A DNA stretch of 64,000 nt from Chryseobacterium soli. GTDB lineage: Bacteria > Bacteroidota > Bacteroidia > Flavobacteriales > Weeksellaceae. Numbering within the stretch: position 1 is the stretch's first letter; each line of letters opens with the position of its first letter. Shown piece by piece: positions 8,101-17,173 of the stretch. The position numbers were made by a program, and so were the translations under genes. The notes below the pieces were generated by a model, which saw only the letters and a program-made list of their open reading frames with translations, did no database searches and was not told the origin of the DNA. The stretch is taken from contig NZ_JPRH01000001.1 in the NCBI RefSeq assembly GCF_000737705.1, positions 62,001-126,000 of the forward strand, written 5' to 3'.

Positions 8101-8524
8101 TGTATTTACTGATCCATTTATACAGTGTTGTTTTAGGAATTCTATATTCTTCAATCACCTGGTATTTCGTTTTCTGTCCTGTATTAATTAATTCTAAAAT
8201 AAAATCCACCACCTGCCTGGTATATACATTTTTTCTAAAACTAGGAAGAGCTGTTTCACCTTTAAGAGGAGTATTGATATGCGAGTTGTTTTCAGGAGCA
8301 AACAGAATAAGATGCTGAGTATAAATCCTGAAAAAATCATAGTCAAGAAGTTTACACCATTTCATAAGAACTTCTGAATCAAGACTTTTCTGGGTATACA
8401 TAATCCGTATTTCATCTTCTGTCATTTTATGAAAATTGCAGATACGATCCATTGAAATTGTCATTTCTTCAACCCGCTTTTCTACACATTTCCCAATATG
8501 GATATTTTTAAAATTAAAATTCAT
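8084..8524 (-). CDS. Transposase-type helix-turn-helix protein
   Basis: 146 residues. The N-terminal ~90 residues are of unknown fold; residues about 98-142 ('RQVVDFILELINTGQKTKYQ', 'YRIPKTTLYKWISKYN') form a helix-turn-helix of transposase type, similar in plan to the product at 7563-7889. No catalytic domain is present. It is the first gene of a tight three-gene operon. The role is probably DNA binding or regulation, but the target is unknown. Confidence 0.65.
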   Translation of the reverse strand: MNFNFKNIHIGKCVEKRVEEMTISMDRICNFHKMTEDEIRIMYTQKSLDSEVLMKWCKLLDYDFFRIYTQHLILFAPENNSHINTPLKGETALPSFRKNVYTRQVVDFILELINTGQKTKYQVIEEYRIPKTTLYKWISKYNDEKE

Positions 8525-8648
8525 TCGTCTTATCTTTATGTCTTTAGCTTTCTTCTAACTTATTTTTTAAGATTTCCATGCAATCCGGAAATTTCTTGTA
8601 AAACAAACAACAGCATTCAAAAAAACTTTGCAGAAATTATTGAAAACA

Positions 8649-8678
8649 GGAAAGAAGAACTTTACAGTTCCTCTTTCC
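8649..8678 (-). terminator. Terminator of the surface-protein gene
   Basis: On the minus strand GGAAAGAGGAAC pairs with GTTCTTCTTTCC over 12 bp with one G-U pair and a 6-base loop, followed by a T-rich run. On the plus strand the same stem would hold an A-C mismatch, so the minus strand is the working one. It lies 19 bases past the stop at 8697. Confidence 0.65.
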
Positions 8679-8696
8679 AAAAATTTATAAAAACGG

Positions 8697-9956
8697 TTAG
8701 TATAATCTCTGGATAGAAATATACACTTCCAGTGTATTATCTAAATTACTAGCGTCAGTAGTAGGAGCCTGATCTCTACCATTAACAGGTGTGCCTGCAG
8801 TAGATTTATTGTCTATACGCAATACATAATACACTCTGTACCATTTGTTATCTGCTGTAGTAATATCCAAGGTTACAGTTTCATTATATCCTTGGCTAAG
8901 AAATACGCCATCGTCAAACTGAGCATAATTTCCAGGTCCCAGTAATCTGTTTCCAGTACCTCCATCACCAGTAAATGTAGAAACTTCAGAAGCCCATAAC
9001 TTTGCATTTGCAGCGGTTATATTGTAAACACGGGGATCAAAATTAGTACTGCCGCCAGTATTATCAAATGCACCAGGAGCAGTGATAAAACCATCCACTC
9101 TGAATGTATTATTGATTACCGGAAGATCAGTAAGAAACTGACTTAAAAGGAATGAAGTCGTTTGACGCGGAATTGAAGAGTGATAATAAACCAGCTCGCC
9201 AGGTGCAATTACACTTCCACCTCCTACAGTTGCACTACAAGACTGCCTTCCAATACTTAACGGGAAAGTAGTCAGTGTAGGGCTGGACACGGTAGGTGTT
9301 CCTGATACAGTATAACTAAGAATTCCTGATCCTGAATTAAAATTCCCTGAAGCCAGCGTTGCAGTAAGCCCATTAACAGGACCAACAATTTGTGCCGGAT
9401 AGGTTCCTCCGTTTCCTCCGGTATAGGGAACTGTCATTGTTCCGGTATAGGGTGTTCCGGCAGTATAAGTTCCAGGAGATAATGTTACCCCATTACAGGT
9501 AATGGCCCCCACCGTCCCGGCTGCAAGAGAGCCGTTATTGAATGTTCTCCATTCTGTACCATTCCAAAATACATATCCCACATAGCTTAGTCCACCTGTT
9601 CCTAAATTATAAACAAGTAAACCTGCTACCGGTGAAGGTATTGTAGACTGATCTATTTGAGAAGTCAGGGCAGCTTTAGGGCCTAAGAACCCTTTTTTAC
9701 TTCCAGTAGCTAAACCATCCACATTTACATCAAGAATTGCTGATGTATTAGGTGTTGTAGTACCAATCCCTACGCTTCCACTTGAGGTTACCGTAAAATC
9801 ATTAGCACCTTGTGCAGCAGTTGGAGCACCTGTTGTAGGATTATCTTTTAATCCATCTACATGGAAAATACCCCGTGGATTTGTTGTATTAATCCCTACT
9901 TGGGAATACATAAATACTGAGGCAGCAGTTGCAAGCAATAATATTGTTTTTTTCAT
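8697..9956 (-). CDS. Secreted surface protein with 'VGIGTTTP' motif
   Basis: 419 residues with a signal peptide (MKKTILLLATAASVFMYSQ). The N-terminal part holds the motifs QVGINTTNP and SVGIGTTTPNTSAILDVN, typical of a large flavobacterial family of exported proteins that resemble phage tail-fibre and adhesin heads. Residues about 115-135 contain the common 'GLLVYNLGTGG...YVFWNGTEW' segment. The middle is Gly/Thr/Ser/Pro-rich, as in extended extracellular proteins. The C-terminal region about 245-419 is a separate beta-rich domain. Function is unknown; surface adhesion is plausible. Confidence 0.75.
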   Translation of the reverse strand: MKKTILLLATAASVFMYSQVGINTTNPRGIFHVDGLKDNPTTGAPTAAQGANDFTVTSSGSVGIGTTTPNTSAILDVNVDGLATGSKKGFLGPKAALTSQIDQSTIPSPVAGLLVYNLGTGGLSYVGYVFWNGTEWRTFNNGSLAAGTVGAITCNGVTLSPGTYTAGTPYTGTMTVPYTGGNGGTYPAQIVGPVNGLTATLASGNFNSGSGILSYTVSGTPTVSSPTLTTFPLSIGRQSCSATVGGGSVIAPGELVYYHSSIPRQTTSFLLSQFLTDLPVINNTFRVDGFITAPGAFDNTGGSTNFDPRVYNITAANAKLWASEVSTFTGDGGTGNRLLGPGNYAQFDDGVFLSQGYNETVTLDITTADNKWYRVYYVLRIDNKSTAGTPVNGRDQAPTTDASNLDNTLEVYISIQRLY

Positions 9957-9981
9957 TTTTGAATTGTTTTTAAGTTAAAAA

Positions 9982-10013
9982 TTGATAAAAGTGTTTGGAA
10001 ACACTTTTATCAA
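9982..10013 (-). terminator. Long hairpin between lipoprotein and surface-protein genes
   Basis: A 15-bp perfect inverted repeat (TTGATAAAAGTGTTT and its complement) with a 2-base centre, followed on the minus strand by a T-rich run. It lies 44 bases after the stop of the lipoprotein gene (10057) and 26 bases before the start of the surface-protein gene (9956). It may end the first transcript or act in the leader of the second. Confidence 0.6.
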
Positions 10014-10056
10014 AAATCATCATTTGTGTTTTTAGATCATTTGTATTTATAGAAGG

Positions 10057-10605
10057 TCAGGATATAGGCGGAGGCCTGATACAGCAATATTTAATTATTC
10101 CCAGGGCAATAATTAAATCCTTACTGGTATTTATTACCCCTGCTTCATATGGAAAAAAAATAAAAAAGTTTTGTTGACCAACGGGGATACCATCATATTT
10201 ATATGGATTCCCATGGATTACTTTCAATTCCCCAGATAATAAAGAACGGTATTTCTCATCTGCATCTTTACTGCATATACTGATTGTATTGGCTGCATAC
10301 TCTATGGAATACTTCTCTTTTTCCACCTCTTTATTTTGAGGTAATTTTTGAGAAAGTTTTTTAGAAATAATCTTGGAAATCCGGCTATCTTTCTTCTCTA
10401 TAATATTGACTTCAGCAGATTTTATGTTTTTAATTCCGGAAATAACTGTTCCTTTTATTATAAAAAACTTAGCTTTGGCATCGTTCTCAATATTTCCTTT
10501 ATTAATAGAATCATTTCCTGTTTTACAGTGAGCAAAAAGAAATATCCCCAGCAATACGCTACAAAATATCTTTTTTAGTAAAAGTTGAAAATTTATCTGA
10601 AACAT
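10057..10605 (-). CDS. Lipoprotein with C-terminal CIRPPP motif
   Basis: 182 residues. A hydrophobic N-terminal segment ends in a lipobox (LFAHCKTG, Cys27), predicting a lipoprotein. The middle is Lys/Ile-rich, and the last residues are 'KYCCIRPPPIS', an unusual Cys/Pro-rich tail. No family was recognised. The gene is upstream of the 'VGIGTTTP' surface protein on the same strand, separated by a strong hairpin, so co-expression is uncertain. Confidence 0.6.
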   Translation of the reverse strand: MFQINFQLLLKKIFCSVLLGIFLFAHCKTGNDSINKGNIENDAKAKFFIIKGTVISGIKNIKSAEVNIIEKKDSRISKIISKKLSQKLPQNKEVEKEKYSIEYAANTISICSKDADEKYRSLLSGELKVIHGNPYKYDGIPVGQQNFFIFFPYEAGVINTSKDLIIALGIIKYCCIRPPPIS

Positions 10606-11099
10606 TATCTCTACTCTAATTCATTTACAAAAGTATCTCTATAGATAAATCAAAAAAAAGGTTAATAAGTCAAATTCAGGAAAATGACTTAAATTTTATA
10701 TATAAATGAAAATCAAATTATTACAATAGTCAAATTCTACAATTAACTGGCTAATTCCATCCATTTAAATTTCATCTGAAAAATCGACTACTAAAATTTT
10801 CAGTAAGACCACAAATTAATTTTCAGATTTATAATTTTTGTAGATCTATTGAAAGCAGATATCAATAGTATTTTTCCTTCATAAAAATGAAATTGATCTT
10901 TAATAAGGAAGAGTGACTTTTTTAATAACAAAGAATATATTAATACTAAAAACCAAAACTCTTTTTTCCTTATTTACCAAAATCATTTTTAGAGTATTTT
11001 TTTCCGGAATAATTCAGCAGCAATTTCAATTTGCTATTTCCCATATATCACATGCAGCCAGTCGTATGAAAATTTTCTATCTTTGAATAAATTTTTTAA
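10606..11099. other. Intergenic region between divergent genes
   Basis: 494 AT-rich bases without a credible gene. Near the left end the minus strand carries TACTTTTG (10628-10635), a -7-like element for the lipoprotein gene, but no TTG at the usual distance. Near the right end the plus strand carries TATCTTTG (11078-11085), a -7-like element 15 bases before aroQ. No hairpin or RNA gene was seen. Confidence 0.5.
11078..11085 (+). promoter_or_regulatory. Candidate -7 element of aroQ
   Basis: TATCTTTG matches the Bacteroidota -7 consensus TAnnTTTG and ends 14 bases before the aroQ start. No TTG is present at the usual -33 distance, so the assignment is tentative; transcription would start only a few bases before the ATG. 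Confidence 0.4.
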
Positions 11100-11510
11100 A
11101 TGAAAATCCTAATTATTAATGGTCCCAATCTGAATCTTTTGGGCACAAGAGAACCTGAGATCTACGGAAATATTTCCATGGAAGATTATTTGGAAACATT
11201 ACAGTCTGAATTTTCATCTTATCATTTGGATTATTATCAATCTAATATTGAAGGGGAAATCATTAACAGGCTTCAGAAGGATGATTTTGATGCGGTAGTC
11301 ATTAATCCGGGCGCATTTACCCATTATTCTTATGCAATAGCCGATTGTTTAAAAAATATCCGGAAGCAAAAAGTGGAAGTTCACATCAGTAATATTTACA
11401 AAAGAGAGGAATTTCGCCAGAAATCTGTGACAGCAGCCAATAGCGATGCCGTATTGTCCGGATTTGGAATGAATGGATACCGATTGGCGATTTTGAGTTT
11501 GAAATCTTAA
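11100..11510 (+). CDS. aroQ: 3-dehydroquinate dehydratase, type II
   Basis: 136 residues, a normal length for the type II enzyme. It converts 3-dehydroquinate to 3-dehydroshikimate in the cytoplasmic shikimate pathway. Family motifs are all present: NGPNLNLLGTREPEIYG with catalytic Tyr22, the NPGAFTHYSYA loop (Asn69), VEVHISN with catalytic His95, and KREEFRQ. The QSNxEGE motif has Ile50 where many enzymes have His. It stands alone and is convergent with pckA, from which a bidirectional terminator separates it. Confidence 0.96.
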   Translation: MKILIINGPNLNLLGTREPEIYGNISMEDYLETLQSEFSSYHLDYYQSNIEGEIINRLQKDDFDAVVINPGAFTHYSYAIADCLKNIRKQKVEVHISNIYKREEFRQKSVTAANSDAVLSGFGMNGYRLAILSLKS

Positions 11511-11560
11511 ATAATATAACAACCATAAATTCTAGCAGATAAAGATATAAGTGTAATAAA

Positions 11561-11585
11561 AAAGCCTCATCACTGATGAGGCTTT
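11561..11585. terminator. Bidirectional terminator between aroQ and pckA
   Basis: A 10-bp stem (AAAGCCTCAT / ATGAGGCTTT) with a 5-base loop, preceded and followed by A- and T-rich sequence so that it can work on both strands. It lies between the convergent aroQ and pckA genes. Confidence 0.85.
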
Positions 11586-11590
11586 CTATT

Positions 11591-13210
11591 TTAATTAGTA
11601 GTTTGTTGCTGTAATTGAGGTCCTGAAGATATTAATTTCTTTCCTTCTTCTGTACCGCAGTACTGTTCAAAGTTTTTAATATATCTTGAAGCAAGATCTT
11701 TTGCTTTTTCTTCCCATTCTGCTACATCACTGTAGGTGTGTCTAGGATCTAAAATACCTTCAGAAACATTTGGAAGCTCTGTAGGAATTTCCAGATTCAT
11801 AATCGGAACGTTGGTTTTAGGAGCATTCTCAATAGATCCGTCAATAATTGCATCAATAATTGCTCTGGTATCTTTTAAAGAAATTCTCTTTCCGGTTCCG
11901 TTCCAACCTGTGTTTACTAAATAGGCTTTTGCCCCGTGCTCTTTCATTTTACCAATCAATGTTTTAGAATACATCGTTGGGTGTAAGGTAAGGAATGCCT
12001 CACCAAATGCAGGTGAGAAAGATGGTTCAGGTTCTGTAATTCCTCTTTCTGTTCCTGCTAATTTTGAAGTATATCCACAAAGGAAGTGGTATTGTGCCTG
12101 GTTTTCATCTAAAATAGAAACCGGAGGCAATACTCCGAATGCATCCGCAGAAAGATAAACGATTTTTTTCGCATGTCCTGCTTTTGAAGGAAGAACAATC
12201 TTATTGATATGGTAAATAGGATAAGAAACTCTTGTATTTTCAGTGATTGATCCGTCTTTGTAATCAGCAATTCCATTGTTTACCACAACGTTTTCAAGAA
12301 GTGCATCTCTTTTAATTGCTCTGAAAATATCCGGTTCTTTTTCTTCAGAAAGGTCGATAACTTTAGCATAACAACCACCCTCATAGTTAAATACACCATT
12401 GTTGTCCCAACCATGCTCATCATCACCGATCAGGTATCTTTTAGGATCTGCAGATAGTGTTGTTTTTCCTGTTCCTGAAAGACCGAAGAACAGAGCAACA
12501 TCTCCTTCTTCGCCTACATTGGCAGAACAGTGCATAGAAGCCATCCCTTTCAATGGAAGGTAGTAATTCATCATGGCGAACATTCCTTTCTTCATTTCGC
12601 CACCATACCATGTACCACCGATGATTTGTAGTTTTTCAGTAAGGTTGAACATGATAAAGTTTTCAGAATTCAGACCTTGAGCTTCCCAGTTTGGATTCGT
12701 TGTCTTGGATCCATTGATTACTGTGAAATCCGGTTCCCCGAAGTTTTCAAGTTCATAATGTGAAGGGCGGATAAACATATTAGTAACGAAATGCGCCTGC
12801 CATGCTACTTCTACGATGAATCTTACTTTAAGTCTGGTATCTGCATTCGTTCCACAGAAAGCATCTACAACATAAATTTTCTTAGAAGCTGAAAGCTGAT
12901 TCAGCACTAATCCTTTACAAGATTCGAAAATGTCTGAAGTAGTCGGTAAATTTACTTTACCGTCCCAGAAAATAGTATCTTTTGTAACATCATCCTGAAC
13001 GATATATCTGTCTTTAGGAGAACGGCCTGTAAAAATCCCTGTTTTTACGGATACCGCCCCAGATTCTGTAAGCTCAGCTTCTTCAAAGCCTTGATTCTCA
13101 GGAGAGACTTCAGCCTGATATAATTCTTCATAAGAAGGATTATATATTAATTCATAGTCTCCTTTAATTCCTAATTTTTCTAAATCTTGGATGATTTTAG
13201 CGTGTTTCAT
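11591..13210 (-). CDS. pckA: Phosphoenolpyruvate carboxykinase (ATP)
   Basis: 539 residues, the usual size of the ATP-dependent form. It interconverts oxaloacetate and phosphoenolpyruvate with ATP/ADP, the gluconeogenic entry step. Visible motifs are GRSPKDR (62-68, substrate Arg63), metal-binding His227, the P-loop GLSGTGKT (243-250) and the kinase-2-like IGDDEHGW (261-268). It has its own convergent terminator. The upstream gene on the same strand is a GHMP kinase 127 bases away, so it is probably transcribed alone. Confidence 0.97.
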   Translation of the reverse strand: MKHAKIIQDLEKLGIKGDYELIYNPSYEELYQAEVSPENQGFEEAELTESGAVSVKTGIFTGRSPKDRYIVQDDVTKDTIFWDGKVNLPTTSDIFESCKGLVLNQLSASKKIYVVDAFCGTNADTRLKVRFIVEVAWQAHFVTNMFIRPSHYELENFGEPDFTVINGSKTTNPNWEAQGLNSENFIMFNLTEKLQIIGGTWYGGEMKKGMFAMMNYYLPLKGMASMHCSANVGEEGDVALFFGLSGTGKTTLSADPKRYLIGDDEHGWDNNGVFNYEGGCYAKVIDLSEEKEPDIFRAIKRDALLENVVVNNGIADYKDGSITENTRVSYPIYHINKIVLPSKAGHAKKIVYLSADAFGVLPPVSILDENQAQYHFLCGYTSKLAGTERGITEPEPSFSPAFGEAFLTLHPTMYSKTLIGKMKEHGAKAYLVNTGWNGTGKRISLKDTRAIIDAIIDGSIENAPKTNVPIMNLEIPTELPNVSEGILDPRHTYSDVAEWEEKAKDLASRYIKNFEQYCGTEEGKKLISSGPQLQQQTTN

Positions 13211-13337
13211 TTTACTTATATTTTCTATTTCTTTTTTAGATTCAACAAAATTAATATTAATTAATTGTTAAAGGTGGTTTAAATATAATGATATAAGTCA
13301 GAATGACAAATAAAAAAATAGGATTGTAAAATATTGA

Positions 13338-14243
13338 TTATAAATTAATTATGTCTACCCATTCAAAAATAGTCGTAAAACCTTTTCCCCAAAAATAGTC
13401 CTTATAGCCGTCAAATTTAGCACTCATCACAAAATCTCCACCCCAAGCTCCCAGACTTTTGACAAAAGAGGGGCAATCCTGGAAAAACTTCTCCTTAACA
13501 GTAGAGATTTCAAGGAAATTGGCGATTTTTTGTTCATGAATCACCATTAATTGAGAAAAATTTTCCAATTCATTACATAACAAAATATTTCTTGTAAGAT
13601 TCGAAAACTCTTCAACCAATTTTGGAGACTTATTTTTAGACTTATAAAAATTGATTCCTTCACGGCTATCCTGCTTTTGATTTAAGTGGATAAAAATAAG
13701 CTCATTTTTGAAAGGAGGATTAAAATCTACCTTTTCATATTTAATTTCGGGTTTACTTTGGTAAAGCACTGCTGCTTTTTCTTTTGCAACGGCAATATCA
13801 TATCCGCTACCTCCGAGACTGATGGTATTAAGATAGAAAGGATCTACATCGGACCACTCTGCAAGATTATTCATCAACGTAGAGCTGCTTCCCAGTCCGT
13901 AATCGGCAGGAAACTGAAGATTAGTTTTTATATGGTAGGAATCTGTGCTTTTGAATTTTGTTTCAGATAGAGACTGAACATTTTTTAAGGTTTTGAGGAT
14001 AAATTCAGCAGCTGCTGGAATATTGGCTTCCAAAATCTGCCAATTTTTATAATCAATGACTGTTTTTAGCCATGGTACATTCTGATGATGGGCTTCCCAA
14101 TATATCAGAGAACTCTCATTCTGTTTTTCCTCAAAAAAAAACTCTTGTCCAAGCTTGGTAGGTACCGCCAGGACAAGAGCTCCATCCATTGCGAAATATT
14201 CTGAAGTAAGCATTAGCTTTCCCGGTGAAAATATCTCGCCCAT
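13338..14243 (-). CDS. GYDIA family GHMP kinase
   Basis: 301 residues. The N-terminus (MGEIFSPGKLMLTSEYFAMD) has the GHMP-kinase substrate region, followed by the ATP-binding motif DYGLGSSSTL (about 114-123) and the GGSGYDIA motif (144-151) that names this Bacteroidota family. GHMP kinases phosphorylate small alcohols such as mevalonate or homoserine. Flavobacteria use the mevalonate pathway, so a role there is plausible but unproven. It lies 16 bases after fabD on the same strand and is probably co-transcribed. Confidence 0.85.
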   Translation of the reverse strand: MGEIFSPGKLMLTSEYFAMDGALVLAVPTKLGQEFFFEEKQNESSLIYWEAHHQNVPWLKTVIDYKNWQILEANIPAAAEFILKTLKNVQSLSETKFKSTDSYHIKTNLQFPADYGLGSSSTLMNNLAEWSDVDPFYLNTISLGGSGYDIAVAKEKAAVLYQSKPEIKYEKVDFNPPFKNELIFIHLNQKQDSREGINFYKSKNKSPKLVEEFSNLTRNILLCNELENFSQLMVIHEQKIANFLEISTVKEKFFQDCPSFVKSLGAWGGDFVMSAKFDGYKDYFWGKGFTTIFEWVDIINL

Positions 14244-14259
14244 GATTTATTTTATTAGA

Positions 14260-15135
14260 TTAAATTGCGGAAGCAACATCTACAGAACTGTCAATTTTCT
14301 TGATCAATCCCTGAAGTGTTTTTCCTGGTCCTACTTCTACGAAGTTATTGGCACCGTCTTTAATCATATTTTGAACAGATTGCGTCCATTTTACGGGACC
14401 TGTTAATTGTGCAATCAGATTTTGTTTGATTTCGTCAGGGTTTGTCACCGCTGTGGTTGTGATGTTCTGATAAACAGGAATTGTCGCTTTTCTGAATTTT
14501 GTCTGTTCGATTGCTGCTGCCAGTCTCTCTTGTGCAGGCTGCATCAATGGAGAGTGGAACGCGCCGTTTACAGGCAATAATAAAGCTCTTTTTGCTCCTG
14601 CTTCTTTTAATTTTGCGCAAGCTTCTTCAACGGCTGCTGTTTCTCCTGAAATAACAAGCTGTCCGGGACAGTTGTAATTGGCAGGCACAACGATACCGCT
14701 TATCTGTGCACAGATTTCTTCAACTTTAGCATCTTCTAACCCTAAAATCGCAGCCATTGAACTTGGATTAGCATCACAAGCTGCCTGCATTGCTTTTGCT
14801 CTTTCGGATACTAATTTCAGACCGTCATCAAAAGATAAAACTCCATTGGCAACTAATGCAGAAAACTCTCCTAAAGAATGTCCTGCAACCATTTCTGCTC
14901 CAAGACCGTTTACTGCTTTCAGGGCAGCAACTGAGTGTATGAATATTGAAGGCTGGGTAACCTCTGTTTTCTTTAGATCTTCATCTGCTCCATTAAACAT
15001 AATAGAGAGAATGTCGAAACCTAAAATTTCATTGGCAGATTCCATCAAGTCCTTTATGTCTTTTCTAGAATCATACAATTCTTTTCCCATTCCTATGAAC
15101 TGAGAACCCTGCCCAGGAAATACAAGTGCTTTCAT
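14260..15135 (-). CDS. fabD: ACP S-malonyltransferase
   Basis: 291 residues. It moves malonyl from CoA to acyl carrier protein to supply fatty-acid elongation. Motifs: FPGQGSQFIGMG at the N-terminus, the nucleophile elbow GHSLGE (85-90, catalytic Ser87) and catalytic His193 in NGAFHSPLM. It stands upstream of the GHMP kinase in the same direction. The KAS III/ACP/SDR trio of this window lies about 41 kb away and would draw malonyl-ACP from this type of enzyme. Confidence 0.96.
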   Translation of the reverse strand: MKALVFPGQGSQFIGMGKELYDSRKDIKDLMESANEILGFDILSIMFNGADEDLKKTEVTQPSIFIHSVAALKAVNGLGAEMVAGHSLGEFSALVANGVLSFDDGLKLVSERAKAMQAACDANPSSMAAILGLEDAKVEEICAQISGIVVPANYNCPGQLVISGETAAVEEACAKLKEAGAKRALLLPVNGAFHSPLMQPAQERLAAAIEQTKFRKATIPVYQNITTTAVTNPDEIKQNLIAQLTGPVKWTQSVQNMIKDGANNFVEVGPGKTLQGLIKKIDSSVDVASAI

Positions 15136-15203
15136 GTACTAAATTAAATATTATGCAAATATAAATATAATGTTAATAATATTCTAGAAACAGATATAAA
15201 TCA

Positions 15204-17135
15204 TTAAGGCATCAAACGAATCACTCGATACCCTGTATTTACATACGCTCCATTTGCTTTAGATTTTACGAATTCAAATTTTGTAGCCAGCTGCGTTTGA
15301 ACTTTATTCATTTGCTTAAAGATCTCTCCTTTTTTATTTTCTCTGGTAAGCATGTCATTTACCACATCAAATCCTACCACAGCATATTTCGGAGGTGTTT
15401 TACAATATTTGGTCTTATAGGCTGCCAGGATTTCTTTTTCAAAGTTTCCATCTGTATTGATCTTTCTGTCCATAAGGTAGACCATACTCGCCTGGCTCAA
15501 TTCATCTACTTTCTTTTCGAAAACCGGTGAATAGTACATACTGAAAGCTTTCACTCCCTGAACCTCTTTAGATAGAGCAATTACTTTGTTGGCAAAAGCT
15601 TCACCTGCTGCATCATTGTCATTGGCCATAATAGCAATAACCGGTGCAGACTGTCCTGTCATCATATTCTGATCCAGCTGAATTTCAGCAGGAGAATTAA
15701 CAATGATGACGTTAGGATTTTTAACCAATTTTTCAAGACCAGCCTTGATATAATTGGCATTTTCTTTTTTGGCATCTGTCACTATGTATATCTTCTGATC
15801 TGAATAAACCGCCTTTACTTCTTCAACGATTTTATCAGCGTACGTCTGATCATTAGTTTCAACAATAATTAAATTGCTGTAGCCATAAAGCTCCGGAGAG
15901 TTAGCAAATGGCGCTACTACGGGAATTTTCTGATTTTTTGTAAAATCAAGGACATCAATAACGTTTGATTTGAAGAATGGTCCGATAATCAGGTCTGTAT
16001 TCTCCGGGTTGATCTGTGTTAATGAATTTCTGAATGAAGCTTCATTTCCAGAGTCTACAATTTTAATATCTAGTTTTTGCCCGTTTCTGGCATTTCTTTC
16101 AATTGCCAATTTTGCTCCTGTCAGGAAATCCAAAGCCATTGCTCTGTATTGGGTTTCGTTTGTACTATACCCGAAAGGAAGCATTAGGACAACGCTCAAT
16201 GCATCGCCATTTTTCTTAATATAAGCAGGATCCTGTTTTTTGATTTTTAAAACCATTCCTGTTTTCAGACCGTGAGAAAGATCCGGATTCAGTGCAATTA
16301 ATTCGTCAATTGTTACCCCAAATTTATTCACGATTGAGAATACTGTATCTCCCTGCTGAACCGTGTAGGTTACATAATCATCCGCTGTACCCGTGACTGG
16401 TGTACTAGTTTTTTCGGTTCCGGAGTCGATTTTCGTTTTTGAATTTACCGGTTCAGAAACGGTCTCGGTATTTGATTTTTTTATTTTGATGGTTTCACCA
16501 GGCTTCAGTCCTTTTTCTTCCAATCCGGGATTTAAAGCAAAAAGATCCTGCTGACTGATTCCAAACTGTTTTGAAACTCTGTAGTAGTTATCTTTAGGCT
16601 GGATCACATAGGTATCTCCTTCTGCCGTTGAAGTTGCGGGTGTCTCAACCTGAGTCTCTATTGTTTTTGGTACTGTAACAACAGGTGTTTGTGTCTGATC
16701 GCCGCCATATTTTTTTATACTTTCAAGAGGAAGTGCGATTTCATCCCCGATTTTCAAATGGGAATCTAATTCAGGATTGAGTTTTCTTAAATCTGCTTCA
16801 GAAATATGATATTGTTTTGTAATTCCGTACACTGTTTGCTTAGGCTGCAACACAATTTTTCCAAGCTGATTGCCTGAAACTGATTTTGCTTTTTCTACAA
16901 CAGCCGCTTTCGTTGCAGTAGTTCCCTGTTTATCTGATTTTACAGTTAATACATCTCCAATTGCCAGCTTTCCGTCTTTAAAATTCGGATTTAGCTTTTG
17001 CAGCTCATCTAGTGTTATTCCATACTTTTTTGCAATGTTGTAAGGAGTATCTCCTTTTACAACCGTGTGTGATTTCTGGGCAGAAACGCCTAAAATCATA
17101 CATAAACTGGATAGAATAAAAAACCTCTTTATCAT
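15204..17135 (-). CDS. LysM protein with periplasmic-binding-protein-like domain
   Basis: 643 residues. A signal peptide (MIKRFFILSSLCMILGVSAQ) is followed by four LysM domains at about 23-66, 93-136, 175-220 and 256-300, which bind peptidoglycan, with Ser/Thr/Pro-rich linkers. Residues about 310-643 form a type I periplasmic-binding-like (branched-chain amino-acid receptor type) fold: AYRAMALDFLTGAKLAIERN-like start, 'DLIIGPFFKSN', 'APFANSPELYGY'. This architecture would tether a ligand-sensing or scaffold domain to the cell wall. It starts 38 bases past bshC and may share its transcript. Confidence 0.85.
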   Translation of the reverse strand: MIKRFFILSSLCMILGVSAQKSHTVVKGDTPYNIAKKYGITLDELQKLNPNFKDGKLAIGDVLTVKSDKQGTTATKAAVVEKAKSVSGNQLGKIVLQPKQTVYGITKQYHISEADLRKLNPELDSHLKIGDEIALPLESIKKYGGDQTQTPVVTVPKTIETQVETPATSTAEGDTYVIQPKDNYYRVSKQFGISQQDLFALNPGLEEKGLKPGETIKIKKSNTETVSEPVNSKTKIDSGTEKTSTPVTGTADDYVTYTVQQGDTVFSIVNKFGVTIDELIALNPDLSHGLKTGMVLKIKKQDPAYIKKNGDALSVVLMLPFGYSTNETQYRAMALDFLTGAKLAIERNARNGQKLDIKIVDSGNEASFRNSLTQINPENTDLIIGPFFKSNVIDVLDFTKNQKIPVVAPFANSPELYGYSNLIIVETNDQTYADKIVEEVKAVYSDQKIYIVTDAKKENANYIKAGLEKLVKNPNVIIVNSPAEIQLDQNMMTGQSAPVIAIMANDNDAAGEAFANKVIALSKEVQGVKAFSMYYSPVFEKKVDELSQASMVYLMDRKINTDGNFEKEILAAYKTKYCKTPPKYAVVGFDVVNDMLTRENKKGEIFKQMNKVQTQLATKFEFVKSKANGAYVNTGYRVIRLMP

Positions 17136-17173
17136 ATTTGGGAATTATAATTTACAAAAATACTCCTTTAAAA

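Noticed and set aside
8498..8716. Plus-strand frame of 72 codons between two minus-strand genes
   Set aside because: It overlaps the start of the helix-turn-helix gene and contains the terminator hairpin at 8649-8678; composition is that of non-coding DNA.
14678..15103. Plus-strand frame of 141 codons inside fabD
   Set aside because: Antisense of a well-identified gene with intact catalytic motifs.
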